From: Aerophototrophica crusticola
GTDB lineage: Bacteria > Pseudomonadota > Alphaproteobacteria > Azospirillales > Azospirillaceae
NCBI GenBank assembly: GCA_001939945.1
Contig: MOEB01000002.1
Span: 1-64,000 of the forward strand
Length of the DNA stretch: 64,000 nt
Reading direction: 5' to 3'
The notes beneath the pieces were generated by a model. The model saw only the letters and a program-made list of their open reading frames with translations. It did not search any database and was not told the DNA's origin. Positions 54,990-64,000 of this stretch are shown piece by piece; the stretch's first letter is position 1; each line of letters begins with the position of its first letter. The translations under genes were made by a program, and so were the position numbers.

Positions 54990-56408
54990 GTGGCCCAGCG
55001 GCTCACGGTTGCCATCGTCGGCCGGCCCAATGTGGGCAAGTCCACCCTGTTCAACAGGTTGGTGGGCAAGAAGCTCGCCCTGGTGGACGACACGCCCGGC
55101 GTGACCCGCGACTGGCGGGCCGCGGACGCGCGCGTGGGCGGCCTGGACCTGACGGTGGTGGACACCGCCGGCCTGGAGGAGGTCTTCGATGACAGCCTCG
55201 AGGCCCGCATGCGCCGCCAGACGGAGCGGGCCATGGAGCGGGCGGACGTCATCCTGTTCATGGTGGATGCCCGCGCCGGCATCACGGGCATGGACCGGCA
55301 CTTCGCCACCTGGCTCCGCCGCAGCAACCGTCCGGTTGTCCTGGCCGCCAACAAGGCGGAAGGGGCCGCCGCCCGCTCCGGCCTGATCGAGGCGTATGAG
55401 CTGGGGCTGGGGGAACCCATCGCCATCTCCGCCGAGCATGGTGAGGGCATGGCGGACTTCGTCCAGGCCCTGCTCCCCTTCGTGAAGGAAGAGGAGGAGG
55501 GGGAAGCCGGGGAGGCGGAGGTTGCCGAGCCGGCTGAGCTGGATGCGGAGGCCGCGGCCGCGGCAGGCCTGGACTTGCCGGCCGAGCCGGAGCCCAAGGC
55601 GCTCCAGATGGCCATCGTCGGCCGCCCGAACGTGGGCAAGTCCACCCTGGTCAACAGCCTGGTGGGTGAGGAGCGGGTGCTCACCGGCCCCGAGGCCGGC
55701 ATGACCCGCGACGCCATCGCCGTGGAATGGTCCTGGAAGGGCCGGCCCGTGCGGCTGGTGGACACGGCGGGCCTGCGCAAGCGCGCCCGGGTGGAGGCCA
55801 AGCTGGAAAAGCTTGCCGTCGCCGACACGTTGCGCGTCATCCGCATGGCCCATGTGGTGGTGCTGGTGCTGGATGCGGACGGCATCCTGGACAAGCAGGA
55901 CCTGACCATCGCCCGGCTGGTGGTGGAGGAAGGGCGCTCCCTGGTCATCGCGCTGAACAAATGGGACGCGGTGCAGGACAAGCAGGCCGCGCTCCAGCAG
56001 ATGAAGGACCGGTTGCAGACGTCGTTGCCCCAGGCACGCGGCGTGCACACGGTGACCATCTCCGCCCTGAAGGGCCAGAAGCTGGACACACTGCTGGACA
56101 CGGTGTTCGAGGCCTATGCCCTCTGGAACCGCCGCATCCCCACGGCCCAGCTGAACCGCTGGCTGAAGGAGATGACGGAGGCCCACCCGCCGCCGCTGGT
56201 GGATGGCCGGCGGCTGAAGATCCGCTACATGACCCAGGTGAAGGCCCGCCCGCCCACCTTTGCCCTGTTCGTCAGCCGGCCGGTGGAGCTGCCTGAGCAG
56301 TATTCCCGCTATCTGGTCAACGGCCTGCGGGAGGTGTTCGGCATGCCGGGCGTGCCGATCCGCATGCTGTTGCGCAAGGGCAGCAGCAATCCTTACGCGG
56401 ACGACTGA
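54990..56408 (+). CDS. der: Ribosome-assembly GTPase Der (EngA)
   Basis: 472 aa. Two tandem G domains: [14 protein letters not shown] with DTAGLEE and NKAE, then [14 protein letters not shown] with DTAGLRK and NKWD, plus the KH-like C-terminal domain. An acidic linker of about 45 residues separates them. GTG 54990 is preferred because AAGGGG lies 7 nt upstream; ATG 54984 would leave no spacing. It acts in 50S assembly. Confidence 0.95.
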   Translation: MAQRLTVAIVGRPNVGKSTLFNRLVGKKLALVDDTPGVTRDWRAADARVGGLDLTVVDTAGLEEVFDDSLEARMRRQTERAMERADVILFMVDARAGITGMDRHFATWLRRSNRPVVLAANKAEGAAARSGLIEAYELGLGEPIAISAEHGEGMADFVQALLPFVKEEEEGEAGEAEVAEPAELDAEAAAAAGLDLPAEPEPKALQMAIVGRPNVGKSTLVNSLVGEERVLTGPEAGMTRDAIAVEWSWKGRPVRLVDTAGLRKRARVEAKLEKLAVADTLRVIRMAHVVVLVLDADGILDKQDLTIARLVVEEGRSLVIALNKWDAVQDKQAALQQMKDRLQTSLPQARGVHTVTISALKGQKLDTLLDTVFEAYALWNRRIPTAQLNRWLKEMTEAHPPPLVDGRRLKIRYMTQVKARPPTFALFVSRPVELPEQYSRYLVNGLREVFGMPGVPIRMLLRKGSSNPYADD

Positions 56409-56482
56409 CGGCGGAACGACCCGCATTTCAGCTTAGGTGATGGCCTCCTCCGGCGGTATTATCCCCATCGGAGGGGTGCCCC

Positions 56483-57688
56483 GTGTTCTTCGGTCTCGGC
56501 TTCTGGAACCGCAAGGTCAGTTATGAGGTCTTCCTGCAATCGGAAGGTCGCTGGCAGCTCGACTGTGTCTGCGATGAGGAAGAAGTCGCCATCGCGGAGG
56601 CCAAGCGCATCCTCGCCACCGGCCGCAGCACCCTGACCAAGGTCGTCCGGCTGCGCACCCTGGTGAATGGTGCCAGCAGTGAGACGGTGGTCTATGAGCA
56701 GGAGGTGAAGGTCGCCTCCGTCAAGCCCATCAGCATCTCCACCCCCTCGGGGGAAGTGGTCGTCTGCCGCGGGGTGGACGACATCCTCGGCCCCGCCGGG
56801 CGGCGAACGGTGGGGCAGGTGATGCGGGACTACCTGCAACGCACCGGCATCACGGCCACGGAACTGCTGCACAACTACAGCCACCAGCGGAAGCTGCAGG
56901 ACAAGGGCGGGCTGATCATCGCCGCCGTCCACAAGGTCGCCGGACTCCAGGCCGCGGCCACGGGGGAGACGGCGAAGGCCCGGGTGGGCGTGCTGGACAA
57001 GCTGGTGGATGAGGTGGAGCGCAAGGCCCGCATGTTCGCGGGGGAGCGGGGCGGCTATCCCCCCTTCAGGGGGAGCGACTTGGCAGGCTACAGCGCCGCC
57101 GTTCGTGCCAAGGCAGGGGACGAGGCCCATGACTATGCCCTGCGCTCCCTGCTGAGTGTCTGGCTGTTCGAGTTCCGCAGCCTGCCGGCCAAGGTGGAGG
57201 TCCTGGCCAACTTGGCGATGGAGACGCCGGACCCGGCCTTGTCGCCGCTGCTGGACGGAATGCTGGCCGACGGGCTGATCTTCGCGGAAGTGGTGCAGGA
57301 GCTGTTCGGCGCCCAGCCCAGCCTGGGCCACTGCCTTGTGGCGATGGCCGGAATCCTGGTGGGCCATGACGAGGCCGTCGCCAATGCCCCGTCCCCCGCG
57401 CTGAAGCAGATCGCCGGCCTGATACGGTCGGGCATCGCGCCCGAGTCCCGGGATGCCATGGCGGAGCGGCTGCTGCGTGAGCTGGCCAGCGACCGGCCCT
57501 TGGACAGCCGCAACCCGGAAAACGACCCGACCCTGCTGGAAGCCCTGGTCCCGCTGCTGACGGCGGAGAACATGCCTCTGGACAGGGAGCGGGTGGAAAA
57601 GCTGCTGGCCGAGCGCCGCACCCGCCAGCGCCAGGCCGTGCTGCGGGCCCATGGCTTGCACAGCGTGGCGGACAACCTGCGGCCGTGA
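56483..57688 (+). CDS. Hypothetical protein
   Basis: 401 aa from GTG 56483, with GGAGG 8 nt upstream. The first 90 residues are mixed alpha/beta (YEVFLQSEGRWQLDCVCDEE; AEAKRILATGRSTLTKVVRL). The rest is helical, with Ala/Leu-rich helices. No signal peptide or membrane segment and no family recognised. It lies 75 nt after der. Confidence 0.72.
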   Translation: MFFGLGFWNRKVSYEVFLQSEGRWQLDCVCDEEEVAIAEAKRILATGRSTLTKVVRLRTLVNGASSETVVYEQEVKVASVKPISISTPSGEVVVCRGVDDILGPAGRRTVGQVMRDYLQRTGITATELLHNYSHQRKLQDKGGLIIAAVHKVAGLQAAATGETAKARVGVLDKLVDEVERKARMFAGERGGYPPFRGSDLAGYSAAVRAKAGDEAHDYALRSLLSVWLFEFRSLPAKVEVLANLAMETPDPALSPLLDGMLADGLIFAEVVQELFGAQPSLGHCLVAMAGILVGHDEAVANAPSPALKQIAGLIRSGIAPESRDAMAERLLRELASDRPLDSRNPENDPTLLEALVPLLTAENMPLDRERVEKLLAERRTRQRQAVLRAHGLHSVADNLRP

Positions 57689-57759
57689 GGGCTACGGCAC
57701 GGACTTGCGAGGCCCGTAGGTCGGGGTGGCCAACGGGAACCCCGACATCATCGCCAGCC

Positions 57760-57951
57760 TCAGCAACACCGGTTCACCCCGCTCCACCGCCGGTCCAATT
57801 CGGACAGGTAGAACGCCTCCCGGTCCAGGGGCGGTTCCTCCGGGTGGGTGACCGCGTGGCGGGCCAGGTAGGTCTCATAGGCACTGTCGCCGGACACCTC
57901 CCGCAGGACGGTCCAGGCGGTGCGCAGGAAGCCGGCCGGGCCCGCCATCAT
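57760..57951 (-). CDS. YbdD-like small protein (CstA partner)
   Basis: 63 aa. VSGDSAYETYLARHAVTHPEEPPL, then REAFYLSELDRRWSGVNRCC, is the YbdD family signature including the C-terminal NRCC. It starts 4 nt after the cstA stop, as in many bacteria. YbdD-type proteins are needed for CstA-type transporter activity in E. coli. Confidence 0.9.
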   Translation of the reverse strand: MMAGPAGFLRTAWTVLREVSGDSAYETYLARHAVTHPEEPPLDREAFYLSELDRRWSGVNRCC

Positions 57952-57955
57952 GGCC

Positions 57956-60031
57956 TCAATCCTCCCCGGCCATGCGCGGCGTCAACTGGTCCATGGCCAC
58001 ATAGGGCGCCTCGGACAGGGGCGGCACCGATTTGCCCTGGGTATGGCGGAGGGAGATGCGGACCATCTCGATGATGGTCACCCACAGCACCAGGATGAAG
58101 AACACGGTCAGGCCCGCGTCCAGCCGCTGGTTGAAGATGAGCTGTGGCGCAGCGGCTGCCTGGGCCGCAGACAGGGTACCGGCTTCCAGCTTGGCGGCCA
58201 TGGTGTCGGCCCCGGCGATGAACCCCACCCGCGGGTCGGCGGAGAACAGCTTCTGCCAGGCGGCCACCGTGGTGGTGACGGCCAGGAAGGCCATGGGCAG
58301 GCCGGTGACCCAGGCGAAGCGCAGCTTGCCCTGCTTCACCAGGATGGTGGTGGCGATGGCGAGCGCGATGGCGGCCAGCATCTGGTTGGAGATGCCGAAC
58401 AGGGGCCAGAGGATGTTGATGCCGCCGTTGGGATCGATGACGCCCACATAGAGGAAATAGCCCCACGCCCCCACGAACAGGGCGGAGCAGATCACGGTGG
58501 ATACATAGGACCCGGTGTTGCCCAGGGGCCGGTAGATGTTGCCCAGCAGGTCCTGCAGCATGAACCGGCCCACCCGGGTGCCGGCATCCACCGCCGTCAG
58601 GATGAACAGCGCCTCGAACATGATGGCGAAATGGTACCAGAGGGCTATCAGGCCCTGGCCGAAGGCGCCGGCGAAGATGTGGGCCATGCCCACCGCCAGG
58701 GACGGGGCCCCGCCGGTCCGGTGCATCAGCGTGGTCTCACCCATCTCCTTGGCCAGGGCCGTCATGGTCTCCACCGTCACGGGGAAGCCCCAGCTGCTTA
58801 TGGTGGCCACCGCCTGCTCCGGCGTGGCGCCCACCACGCCGGGGGCGCTGTTGATGGCGAAATAGACGCCGGGGTCCAAGACGCAGGCGGCGATCAGGGC
58901 CATGATGCCGACGAAGCTCTCCATCACCATGCTGCCATAGCCTACCAGCCGCAGGTCCGCCTCGCTGGCGATCAGCTTGGGCGTGGTCCCGCTGGAGATC
59001 AGGGCATGGAAGCCGGAGACGGCACCGCAGGCGATGGTGATGAACAGGAACGGGTAGATGTGCCCGGCCACCACGGGGCCCGTACCGTCCACGAAGCGGG
59101 TGACGGCGGGCATATGCATGTCCGGCCGCAGGATGATGACGGCAAAGGCCAGCAGCAGGATGGCGCCCAGCTTGATGAAGGTGCTGATGTAGTCCCGCGG
59201 CGCCAGCAGCAGCCAGACCGGCAGGATGGCGGCCACGAAGCCATAACCGATGACCGCCAGGGCCAGGGCCGGCCCGTCATAGTCGAACAAAGGCGCCAGG
59301 GTCGGGCTTTCCGCCACCCAGCCGCCGCCCACCGTGGCGGCCAGCAGCAGCACCAGGCCGATCAGCGACCCCTCAAGCACCCGGCCGGGCCGCAGCACGC
59401 GCATGTAGATGCCCACCAGGATGGCGATGGGGATGGTCATGGCCACGGTGAAGGTGCCCCAGGGGCTGTGCTTCATGGCGTTGACCACCACCAGGCCCAG
59501 CACGGCCACGATCAGCACCATGATCAGCAGCGTGCCCACCAGGGCCGCGGCCCCGGCCACGGGCCCCAGCTCGTCCCGCGCCATCTGGCCCAGGGTGCGC
59601 CCGTCGCGCCGGGTGGAGCCCCAGAGGATGACCATGTCCTGCACGCAGCCACCCAGGACGGAGCCCACCAGCAGCCACAAGGTCCCCGGCAGGTAGCCGA
59701 ACTGGGCCGCCAGCACCGGCCCCACCAACGGCCCGGCCCCGGCGATGGCCGCGAAATGGTGGCCGAATGTGATCCAGCGGTGGGTGGGCACATAGTCCCG
59801 CCCATCATTCAGCCGCAGGGCCGGCGTGGCCCGCGTCGGGTCTGCGGACAGCACGGTGGCGACGATCCAGCCGGCATAGAGCCGGTAAGCCACGGCATAG
59901 ATGCCCGCAGCGGCCGCGATGAACCAGAAGGCGTTGATCGTCTCCCCCCGGTTGAGGGCGATGCCACCCAGGCAGGCGGCCCCGAAGATGCCGACGACCA
60001 CCCAGACAAGGTTTTTCATGAGCGTTTGCAC
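57956..60031 (-). CDS. cstA: CstA/BtsT-family carbon-starvation transporter
   Basis: 691 aa with about 16-18 membrane segments. RDYVPTHRWITFGHHFAAIAGAGPLVGPVLAAQ and GAVSGFHALISSGTTPKLI are family signatures. Members take up peptides or pyruvate under carbon limitation. GTG 60031 is preferred over ATG 60019 because GGAGG lies 8 nt before the GTG but 20 nt before the ATG. ybdD follows. Confidence 0.93.
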   Translation of the reverse strand: MQTLMKNLVWVVVGIFGAACLGGIALNRGETINAFWFIAAAAGIYAVAYRLYAGWIVATVLSADPTRATPALRLNDGRDYVPTHRWITFGHHFAAIAGAGPLVGPVLAAQFGYLPGTLWLLVGSVLGGCVQDMVILWGSTRRDGRTLGQMARDELGPVAGAAALVGTLLIMVLIVAVLGLVVVNAMKHSPWGTFTVAMTIPIAILVGIYMRVLRPGRVLEGSLIGLVLLLAATVGGGWVAESPTLAPLFDYDGPALALAVIGYGFVAAILPVWLLLAPRDYISTFIKLGAILLLAFAVIILRPDMHMPAVTRFVDGTGPVVAGHIYPFLFITIACGAVSGFHALISSGTTPKLIASEADLRLVGYGSMVMESFVGIMALIAACVLDPGVYFAINSAPGVVGATPEQAVATISSWGFPVTVETMTALAKEMGETTLMHRTGGAPSLAVGMAHIFAGAFGQGLIALWYHFAIMFEALFILTAVDAGTRVGRFMLQDLLGNIYRPLGNTGSYVSTVICSALFVGAWGYFLYVGVIDPNGGINILWPLFGISNQMLAAIALAIATTILVKQGKLRFAWVTGLPMAFLAVTTTVAAWQKLFSADPRVGFIAGADTMAAKLEAGTLSAAQAAAAPQLIFNQRLDAGLTVFFILVLWVTIIEMVRISLRHTQGKSVPPLSEAPYVAMDQLTPRMAGED

Positions 60032-60124
60032 CGGACATGCCTCCGCGACGGGCCCGCCACCCGGCGTGGCGTCCTGCCGGTGAAACGCTGGAACTCAGGA
60101 ATAGTCACACGGGGTTTGTGGGTT

Positions 60125-61015
60125 TTACCGTCCGGCCGGGGCGGGACGGTCGAACCACTCGGCCATGTTCTCCCACAGCCGCTCGGCACCCTTCTTGAAC
60201 ATGCCCAGATGGCCCACCCGCTCCGGTCCCACCTCCGCCGGGGTCAGGTGCCAGCGGGTGATCCTGGCGCCGGCGAAATTCTCATGCAGGTCATCGATGG
60301 GGCGGGGCGGCATGATCTCGTCATCGCTGACGCTGAGCACCAGCATGGGCCCCTGCCACTTGGCGAAACTGGGGTTGGGCGGGTGGCGCGAGGTGGGGCG
60401 GACATAGCCCGGCGTGTTGCACATGCGCGCCCATTCCAGCGCCGCCTCCCGCGGGATGTCGCCGACGACACCCATCCGGCTGCCGGGAAACCAGCCGATG
60501 GTGTGGGCGAAGGCAGGCATGACCATGGTCCACAGGGTCGCCCGCATCACGTTCTGCGGATAGGGCTGGAACCCCCAATAGCCGTTGCCGCTGGCCACGG
60601 ATATGACGGCATCCACAAGGGTGTTGTTCGGAGACAGGCCGAAGGCCATGGAGCCCAGGCTGTGTCCCGCCAGCCGCAGCGGCACGCCGCCCAGTTCCCG
60701 CGCCCGCTGCGCGGCCACGTCCAGGATGGCGGCAAGGTCCAGCGTGCCGAAGCCGGTGAAGCCGCCCACCGCGTCCTTGCGGCTGGCCGGGCCGGACCCG
60801 CCGGTGCCGCGGACGTCGAAGCTCAGGACCGCATGTCCCCGGTCCGCCATCCGGGCAGCGAAGTGCCGGTAGAAGCCCCGCGGCACGCCCATGGCGGAGG
60901 CGATGACCAGGACCGCCTTGGGGTCGGCTGGGACGGTCCAGGTGGCGGCGAGGGGGAACCCGTCCCGGGCGGGAATCACCGTGTCCCCGCCGGCCAGCGC
61001 CTCGACTTGTTTCAT
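60125..61015 (-). CDS. Alpha/beta hydrolase
   Basis: 296 aa. SFDVRGTGGSG near residue 64, nucleophile elbow LAGHSLGSMAFG near 116 and the His in RVGHLGMFKK near 265 give a likely Ser-Asp-His triad. LSVSDDEIMPP may hold the Asp. The substrate is unknown. It stands alone between cstA and sciP. Confidence 0.85.
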   Translation of the reverse strand: MKQVEALAGGDTVIPARDGFPLAATWTVPADPKAVLVIASAMGVPRGFYRHFAARMADRGHAVLSFDVRGTGGSGPASRKDAVGGFTGFGTLDLAAILDVAAQRARELGGVPLRLAGHSLGSMAFGLSPNNTLVDAVISVASGNGYWGFQPYPQNVMRATLWTMVMPAFAHTIGWFPGSRMGVVGDIPREAALEWARMCNTPGYVRPTSRHPPNPSFAKWQGPMLVLSVSDDEIMPPRPIDDLHENFAGARITRWHLTPAEVGPERVGHLGMFKKGAERLWENMAEWFDRPAPAGR

Positions 61016-61073
61016 GGTCCCATCCCCCCTTTGTCTCTCGACGGCGGGAGGATGGACCGATACGCCGCTTTTG

Positions 61074-61376
61074 TCAGCCGCGCCGGTAGTCTTGCAACCG
61101 GGTCACCCGAAGGGCGGAGACGCCATGCCGGTCGATCAGGCGCTCCCAGGACTGGAATTCCTCCTCGGAAAGCTGGTAGCGGGCCAAGGCCTCCTCCCGG
61201 GTGATCAGGCCTTGGCGAACCCCTTCCACCACCTCCGCCTTGCGGCGGGTGACCCAGCGGCGGGTATCGGGCGGCGGCAAGTCCTCGAGTGTCAGCAGGG
61301 TCGGCCGGGCCGGCCCCCGGTGCTGTGCCTCTGCCGTGTACTCCAGAACATGGGCGCCGGCGGTATCGGCTGCCAT
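61074..61376 (-). CDS. sciP: SciP-type CtrA inhibitor (DUF1153)
   Basis: 100 aa from ATG 61376. LEDLPPPDTRRWVTRRKAEVVEGVRQGLITREEALARY and SEEEFQSWERLIDRHGVSALRVTRLQDYR are the SciP/DUF1153 hallmark. In Caulobacter SciP represses CtrA-dependent transcription early in the cell cycle. The position next to flgD and fliK fits a link with motility. A longer frame to 61430 adds no conserved residues. Confidence 0.92.
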   Translation of the reverse strand: MAADTAGAHVLEYTAEAQHRGPARPTLLTLEDLPPPDTRRWVTRRKAEVVEGVRQGLITREEALARYQLSEEEFQSWERLIDRHGVSALRVTRLQDYRRG

Positions 61377-61468
61377 CGTGCAAGTCCCTCGTCGAACCGG
61401 AAATCTAACCCCATCGATAGGGTATGCCACTTAAGATCCGGTGAACGGGGTTTCTTGCTGCCTTGATG

Positions 61469-62134
61469 TCAGCGGACCGCGGTGACCTTGCCCATCACCA
61501 CGGGCATGTCGCCCACCATCAGGTATGGGTTCTCCGTCGTCAGGTCGACGCCGGTCACCCGGCCGGCAACGCGCATGATGCCGCCAATCGCCTTGCCGTC
61601 CTTGCCCTGGGCGACCAGCTTGGCGTCATAGGTGCCGTCTTCCACCTGCTTCCCGCTGGCGTCCTTCCCGTCCCAGCTCACCGCCTGGGTGCCGGCCTTG
61701 TTGGACAGGGGAAGGGTCCGGATCACCTTGCCCTTGGAGTCCAGGATCTGCAGCTCGGCGGAGGACGTGGTGGCGTCGAAGGTCATGGCCAGGTCGGCCC
61801 GGCCGTCCTGCAGGGGGATCTGCTCGCTCACGGTCTCGATGGTCCGGCCCATGTAACCGATGGCTTGGCTGGGCTGGCCCCGGTTGATGGAGGAGATGAC
61901 GTTCTCCAGGTTCTTGTTGGTGGCGATGGACTGCTCCACCTGTGAGAACTGGACGAGCTGCTGCGTGAACTGGGACGGGTCCTGCGGGTTCAGGGGGTCC
62001 TGGTTCTGGATCTGCGTGGTCAGCAGCTTCAGGAACAGCTCGTAGTTCTGGCTCAGCTCGGCGGAGCTGTCCTTCTTGCCGTTGGCGGCGGTGGTGGCGC
62101 CGGCGGTCTGGGCGTTGGCGGCAGAGATGGTCAT
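61469..62134 (-). CDS. flgD: Flagellar hook-capping protein FlgD
   Basis: 221 aa. The N-terminal FLKLLTTQIQNQDPLNPQDPSQFTQQLVQFSQVEQ is the FlgD signature. The C-terminal part has the FlgD Ig/tudor-like domains (LPLSNKAGTQAVSWDGKDASG, then DGTYDAKLVAQGKDG). It caps the growing hook. It follows fliK by 21 nt in the same direction. Confidence 0.95.
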   Translation of the reverse strand: MTISAANAQTAGATTAANGKKDSSAELSQNYELFLKLLTTQIQNQDPLNPQDPSQFTQQLVQFSQVEQSIATNKNLENVISSINRGQPSQAIGYMGRTIETVSEQIPLQDGRADLAMTFDATTSSAELQILDSKGKVIRTLPLSNKAGTQAVSWDGKDASGKQVEDGTYDAKLVAQGKDGKAIGGIMRVAGRVTGVDLTTENPYLMVGDMPVVMGKVTAVR

Positions 62135-62155
62135 GGCCCGGGTCCTCCTCGAACG

Positions 62156-64000
62156 TCAGATCCGCACATCGACCCGGCCGGGGGCGATGATTGGCGTGTA
62201 GGCCGGCGGTGCCTGGACCTCGTCCGCCCTCGCGTCCGCGCCCATCCGCATGCCGAAGCCCCTGTCGCGTTGGCCCTGGTCCTCCCGCTGGGCCTGCTGG
62301 CCCTGGTCACGCAAGGAGAAGCTCAGGCCGCCCGCCTCGGGGCGCAGACCGACGTCTTGCAAGGCCCGTTCCAACGCTCGGGAGTCCTTCTGCAAAAGGT
62401 CGAGGGTGTAGGGATTCTCGGCCATGATCTTGGCCTTCATCCGCCCGTCGCCGCCGAACTCGATCTGCACGTCGATGCGACCCAGGTCGGTGGGGCGGAG
62501 CTGGATGGACAGGCGGTCATTGCCTTCCTGCACCGCCCGCTGCACGTGCACCGCCACCTGGTTCAGTGCGGGTGGGTTCGGCCCGCCGCGGCCTTGGCGC
62601 GCGGCGGCAAGTTGCTGGGCAAACTCCGTCGTGCCGGCCCGTGGGGCCTCCCCGGACACTGCCGGGCGCAGGGTGGGGTCCGTGGTCGGCTCTGCCAGGG
62701 ACCGGCTGTCCGGTTGGTCACCGGCATTGTCCAGGGACGCCTCCGCGCCAGCACCCGCGGCGGCAACGGCAGTGGCTGTCAGGCTGCCCTGGGCAGCCTG
62801 GGGGGCCGCGGGCTTGGCGGCAGTTTGTGCCGGCGCGGCAGGATTTGCCGAGGCCCCGGCAAGGTTGGCCGCCGCGTCCTCCGCCACGCCGTTCTTCTCG
62901 CCGGCTTGCCGCTTCTCCTCGATCCGCGCGGCGCGCTGGGCAGCACCGGATTCCTCGCCGGCTTCCGTCGCCGTGGCTTGGAGGGCCATGCCGTCACCGG
63001 CGGGAACTGCCGCGGCGTCAGTGGCTGCCCCCGGCTTCGCCCCGTGCGGTTTGGCGGCCTGGACCTGCGCTGTCGCCGGCCGGGTCGGTGCGGCGTTGGG
63101 CGTGGTGGGGATGGCTGGTGCTGCCTCCACCACGACCGGGTCGGAAGTGGGCGCATCAGGGGACGCGGCGACCGCCAGCTCGTCGCCGGCAGCGACATCG
63201 TGGGCTTCCGGATCGGCCTGGACCATGTCAGTCGCCACGACCGTCCGGGCGTCGGAGACACCGGTCGGGGGGAGGGGCTTTGTACCGGACGCCGGCTCCC
63301 ATGCATCAGCCTGTGTCCCGGCTGGCGGCTTGGCGGGCTGCGGGGCCGCGACCGTCGGCTTCCCCGAATGGCTTTCCGCTTTCGCTGCCGCTGGTGGCTG
63401 TGCGGTGCCGGCCACCGGCGTGGGCTGCGCGACGGGCTCGGCCTTGGGGACCGTGGGCGTTTGCTTGACCTCGGCCGCCGCCGTTTCCCCGTCACCGGAC
63501 GGGCGCGCGACAGCCTTGTCCTCTGGCATCCGGGCCTTGGGAGCGGGAGACGGCACCAGGGGCGGTGCGACCACGGGGGCGGCCTGCGCCTGGTTGGGCT
63601 GGGGAGGCGTGACGACGGCCTCAGCCACTACCACGTCCTGATCCGCCCCCGCAGACACCGTCTCTGCCTCGGCAAGCTCCGGAATGTCCTGATGTGGCCG
63701 GTCTGTCGTCTCGAACGGAACCGCAGACATGCCGACCCCCTCGACCGGGACCATGGCAGCCGTGTCGGTGGGGACGGCAGGAGCGGGCAGGGGCTTGTCC
63801 GCCGTCAGCTTGGCTGCCACCGCGCCGCGGGCGAGGGGGACGGGGGTGGGGACCGTCGCCGGGGCCGGTGCCATGACGGGCGCCGTTCCCCCGGTGGCCA
63901 TCGCTTCAGCCTCCCCCGGGACCAGCTCGGGCATCGCAGCCCTGGCGACCAAGCCGCCCGGCAGGGCACCACCCGCTGCCCCGTCGCCCGCCGCCGGAAC
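62156..64000 (-). CDS. fliK: Flagellar hook-length control protein FliK, 5' end outside window
   Basis: At least 614 aa, open to the right edge. Most is an Ala/Pro/Thr-rich low-complexity linker typical of FliK. The C-terminal domain shows VAVHVQRAVQEGNDRLSIQLRPTDLGRIDVQIEF and MAENPYTLDLLQKDSRALERALQDVGL, a clear Flg_hook match. FliK is the molecular ruler that switches export specificity at the right hook length. Confidence 0.92.
   Translation of the reverse strand, partial: VPAAGDGAAGGALPGGLVARAAMPELVPGEAEAMATGGTAPVMAPAPATVPTPVPLARGAVAAKLTADKPLPAPAVPTDTAAMVPVEGVGMSAVPFETTDRPHQDIPELAEAETVSAGADQDVVVAEAVVTPPQPNQAQAAPVVAPPLVPSPAPKARMPEDKAVARPSGDGETAAAEVKQTPTVPKAEPVAQPTPVAGTAQPPAAAKAESHSGKPTVAAPQPAKPPAGTQADAWEPASGTKPLPPTGVSDARTVVATDMVQADPEAHDVAAGDELAVAASPDAPTSDPVVVEAAPAIPTTPNAAPTRPATAQVQAAKPHGAKPGAATDAAAVPAGDGMALQATATEAGEESGAAQRAARIEEKRQAGEKNGVAEDAAANLAGASANPAAPAQTAAKPAAPQAAQGSLTATAVAAAGAGAEASLDNAGDQPDSRSLAEPTTDPTLRPAVSGEAPRAGTTEFAQQLAAARQGRGGPNPPALNQVAVHVQRAVQEGNDRLSIQLRPTDLGRIDVQIEFGGDGRMKAKIMAENPYTLDLLQKDSRALERALQDVGLRPEAGGLSFSLRDQGQQAQREDQGQRDRGFGMRMGADARADEVQAPPAYTPIIAPGRVDVRI

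Noticed and set aside
57920-61204. 1094-codon plus-strand frame
   Set aside because: Antisense to cstA and the hydrolase; the His/Gln/Gly-rich translation is an artefact.

Overview
The window looks like chromosomal DNA of a GC-rich, motile alphaproteobacterium, most likely Rhodospirillales (Azospirillum/Niveispirillum-like). Supporting evidence: a SciP-type DUF1153 regulator next to flagellar hook genes, a bifunctional Rel with rpoZ just upstream, the acpS-lepB-rnc-era order, and DUF1036, DUF6065 and DUF2934 proteins. I see no prophage, insertion sequence or CRISPR array. The species call is inference; gene families are read from the supplied sequence.

Layout. 0-3.4 kb: a SIR2/NB-ARC/TPR (NLR-like) protein that runs off the left edge, a divergent ASCH gene broken by one amber codon, and a convergent spacer with a palindromic repeat and a helically phased GTCACCTTAAG array. 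3.4-13.5 kb: phosphoesterase and nucleotidyltransferase pair, ABC exporter, NADAR protein, two acetyltransferases, PQQ-type sugar dehydrogenase, gatB. 13.6-14.0 kb: tRNA-Ser(GCU) followed by a string of seven back-to-back hairpins. 14-23 kb: XRE regulator, DUF6065, slt/dapA/smpB, uracil-DNA glycosylase, NYN nuclease, folK. 23-29.4 kb: rpoZ-rel-DUF2062-acpS-lepB-rnc-era, largely translationally coupled, followed by a HigBA pair. 30-40 kb: hrpB, psd-pssA, P450, PadR regulator, methyltransferase and small signalling genes. 40-49 kb: tex, an orphan NuoB-like protein, a GspA/ExeA-like pseudo-ATPase, otsB, a Wza-like lipoprotein and an AAA ATPase, apparently a polysaccharide/envelope region. 49-52.7 kb: three LuxR/NarL-type regulators with long spacers. 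52.9-60 kb: YfgM-like protein, bamB, der, ybdD-cstA. 60-64 kb: hydrolase, sciP, flgD and the 3' part of fliK.

Most interesting points. (1) Two candidate small RNAs, 2.6 kb apart on opposite strands, share hairpin + UUUCCUCCCU + Rho-independent terminator. (2) The N-terminal SIR2 NADase-like domain on an NB-ARC STAND ATPase suggests an abortive-infection defence protein. (3) The seven-hairpin string downstream of tRNA-Ser has a short relic 7 kb away. (4) The orphan NuoB-like protein has lost its fourth cluster-ligating Cys. (5) Two of the three LuxR-type regulators have degenerate receiver domains.

How the genes fit together: housekeeping blocks (stringent response, lipid synthesis, RNA processing, GTPases, BAM assembly) are interleaved with envelope, exopolysaccharide and motility functions. 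The regulators present (SciP, LuxR trio, orphan receivers, sRNAs) would suit switching between motile and aggregated states; that is inference.
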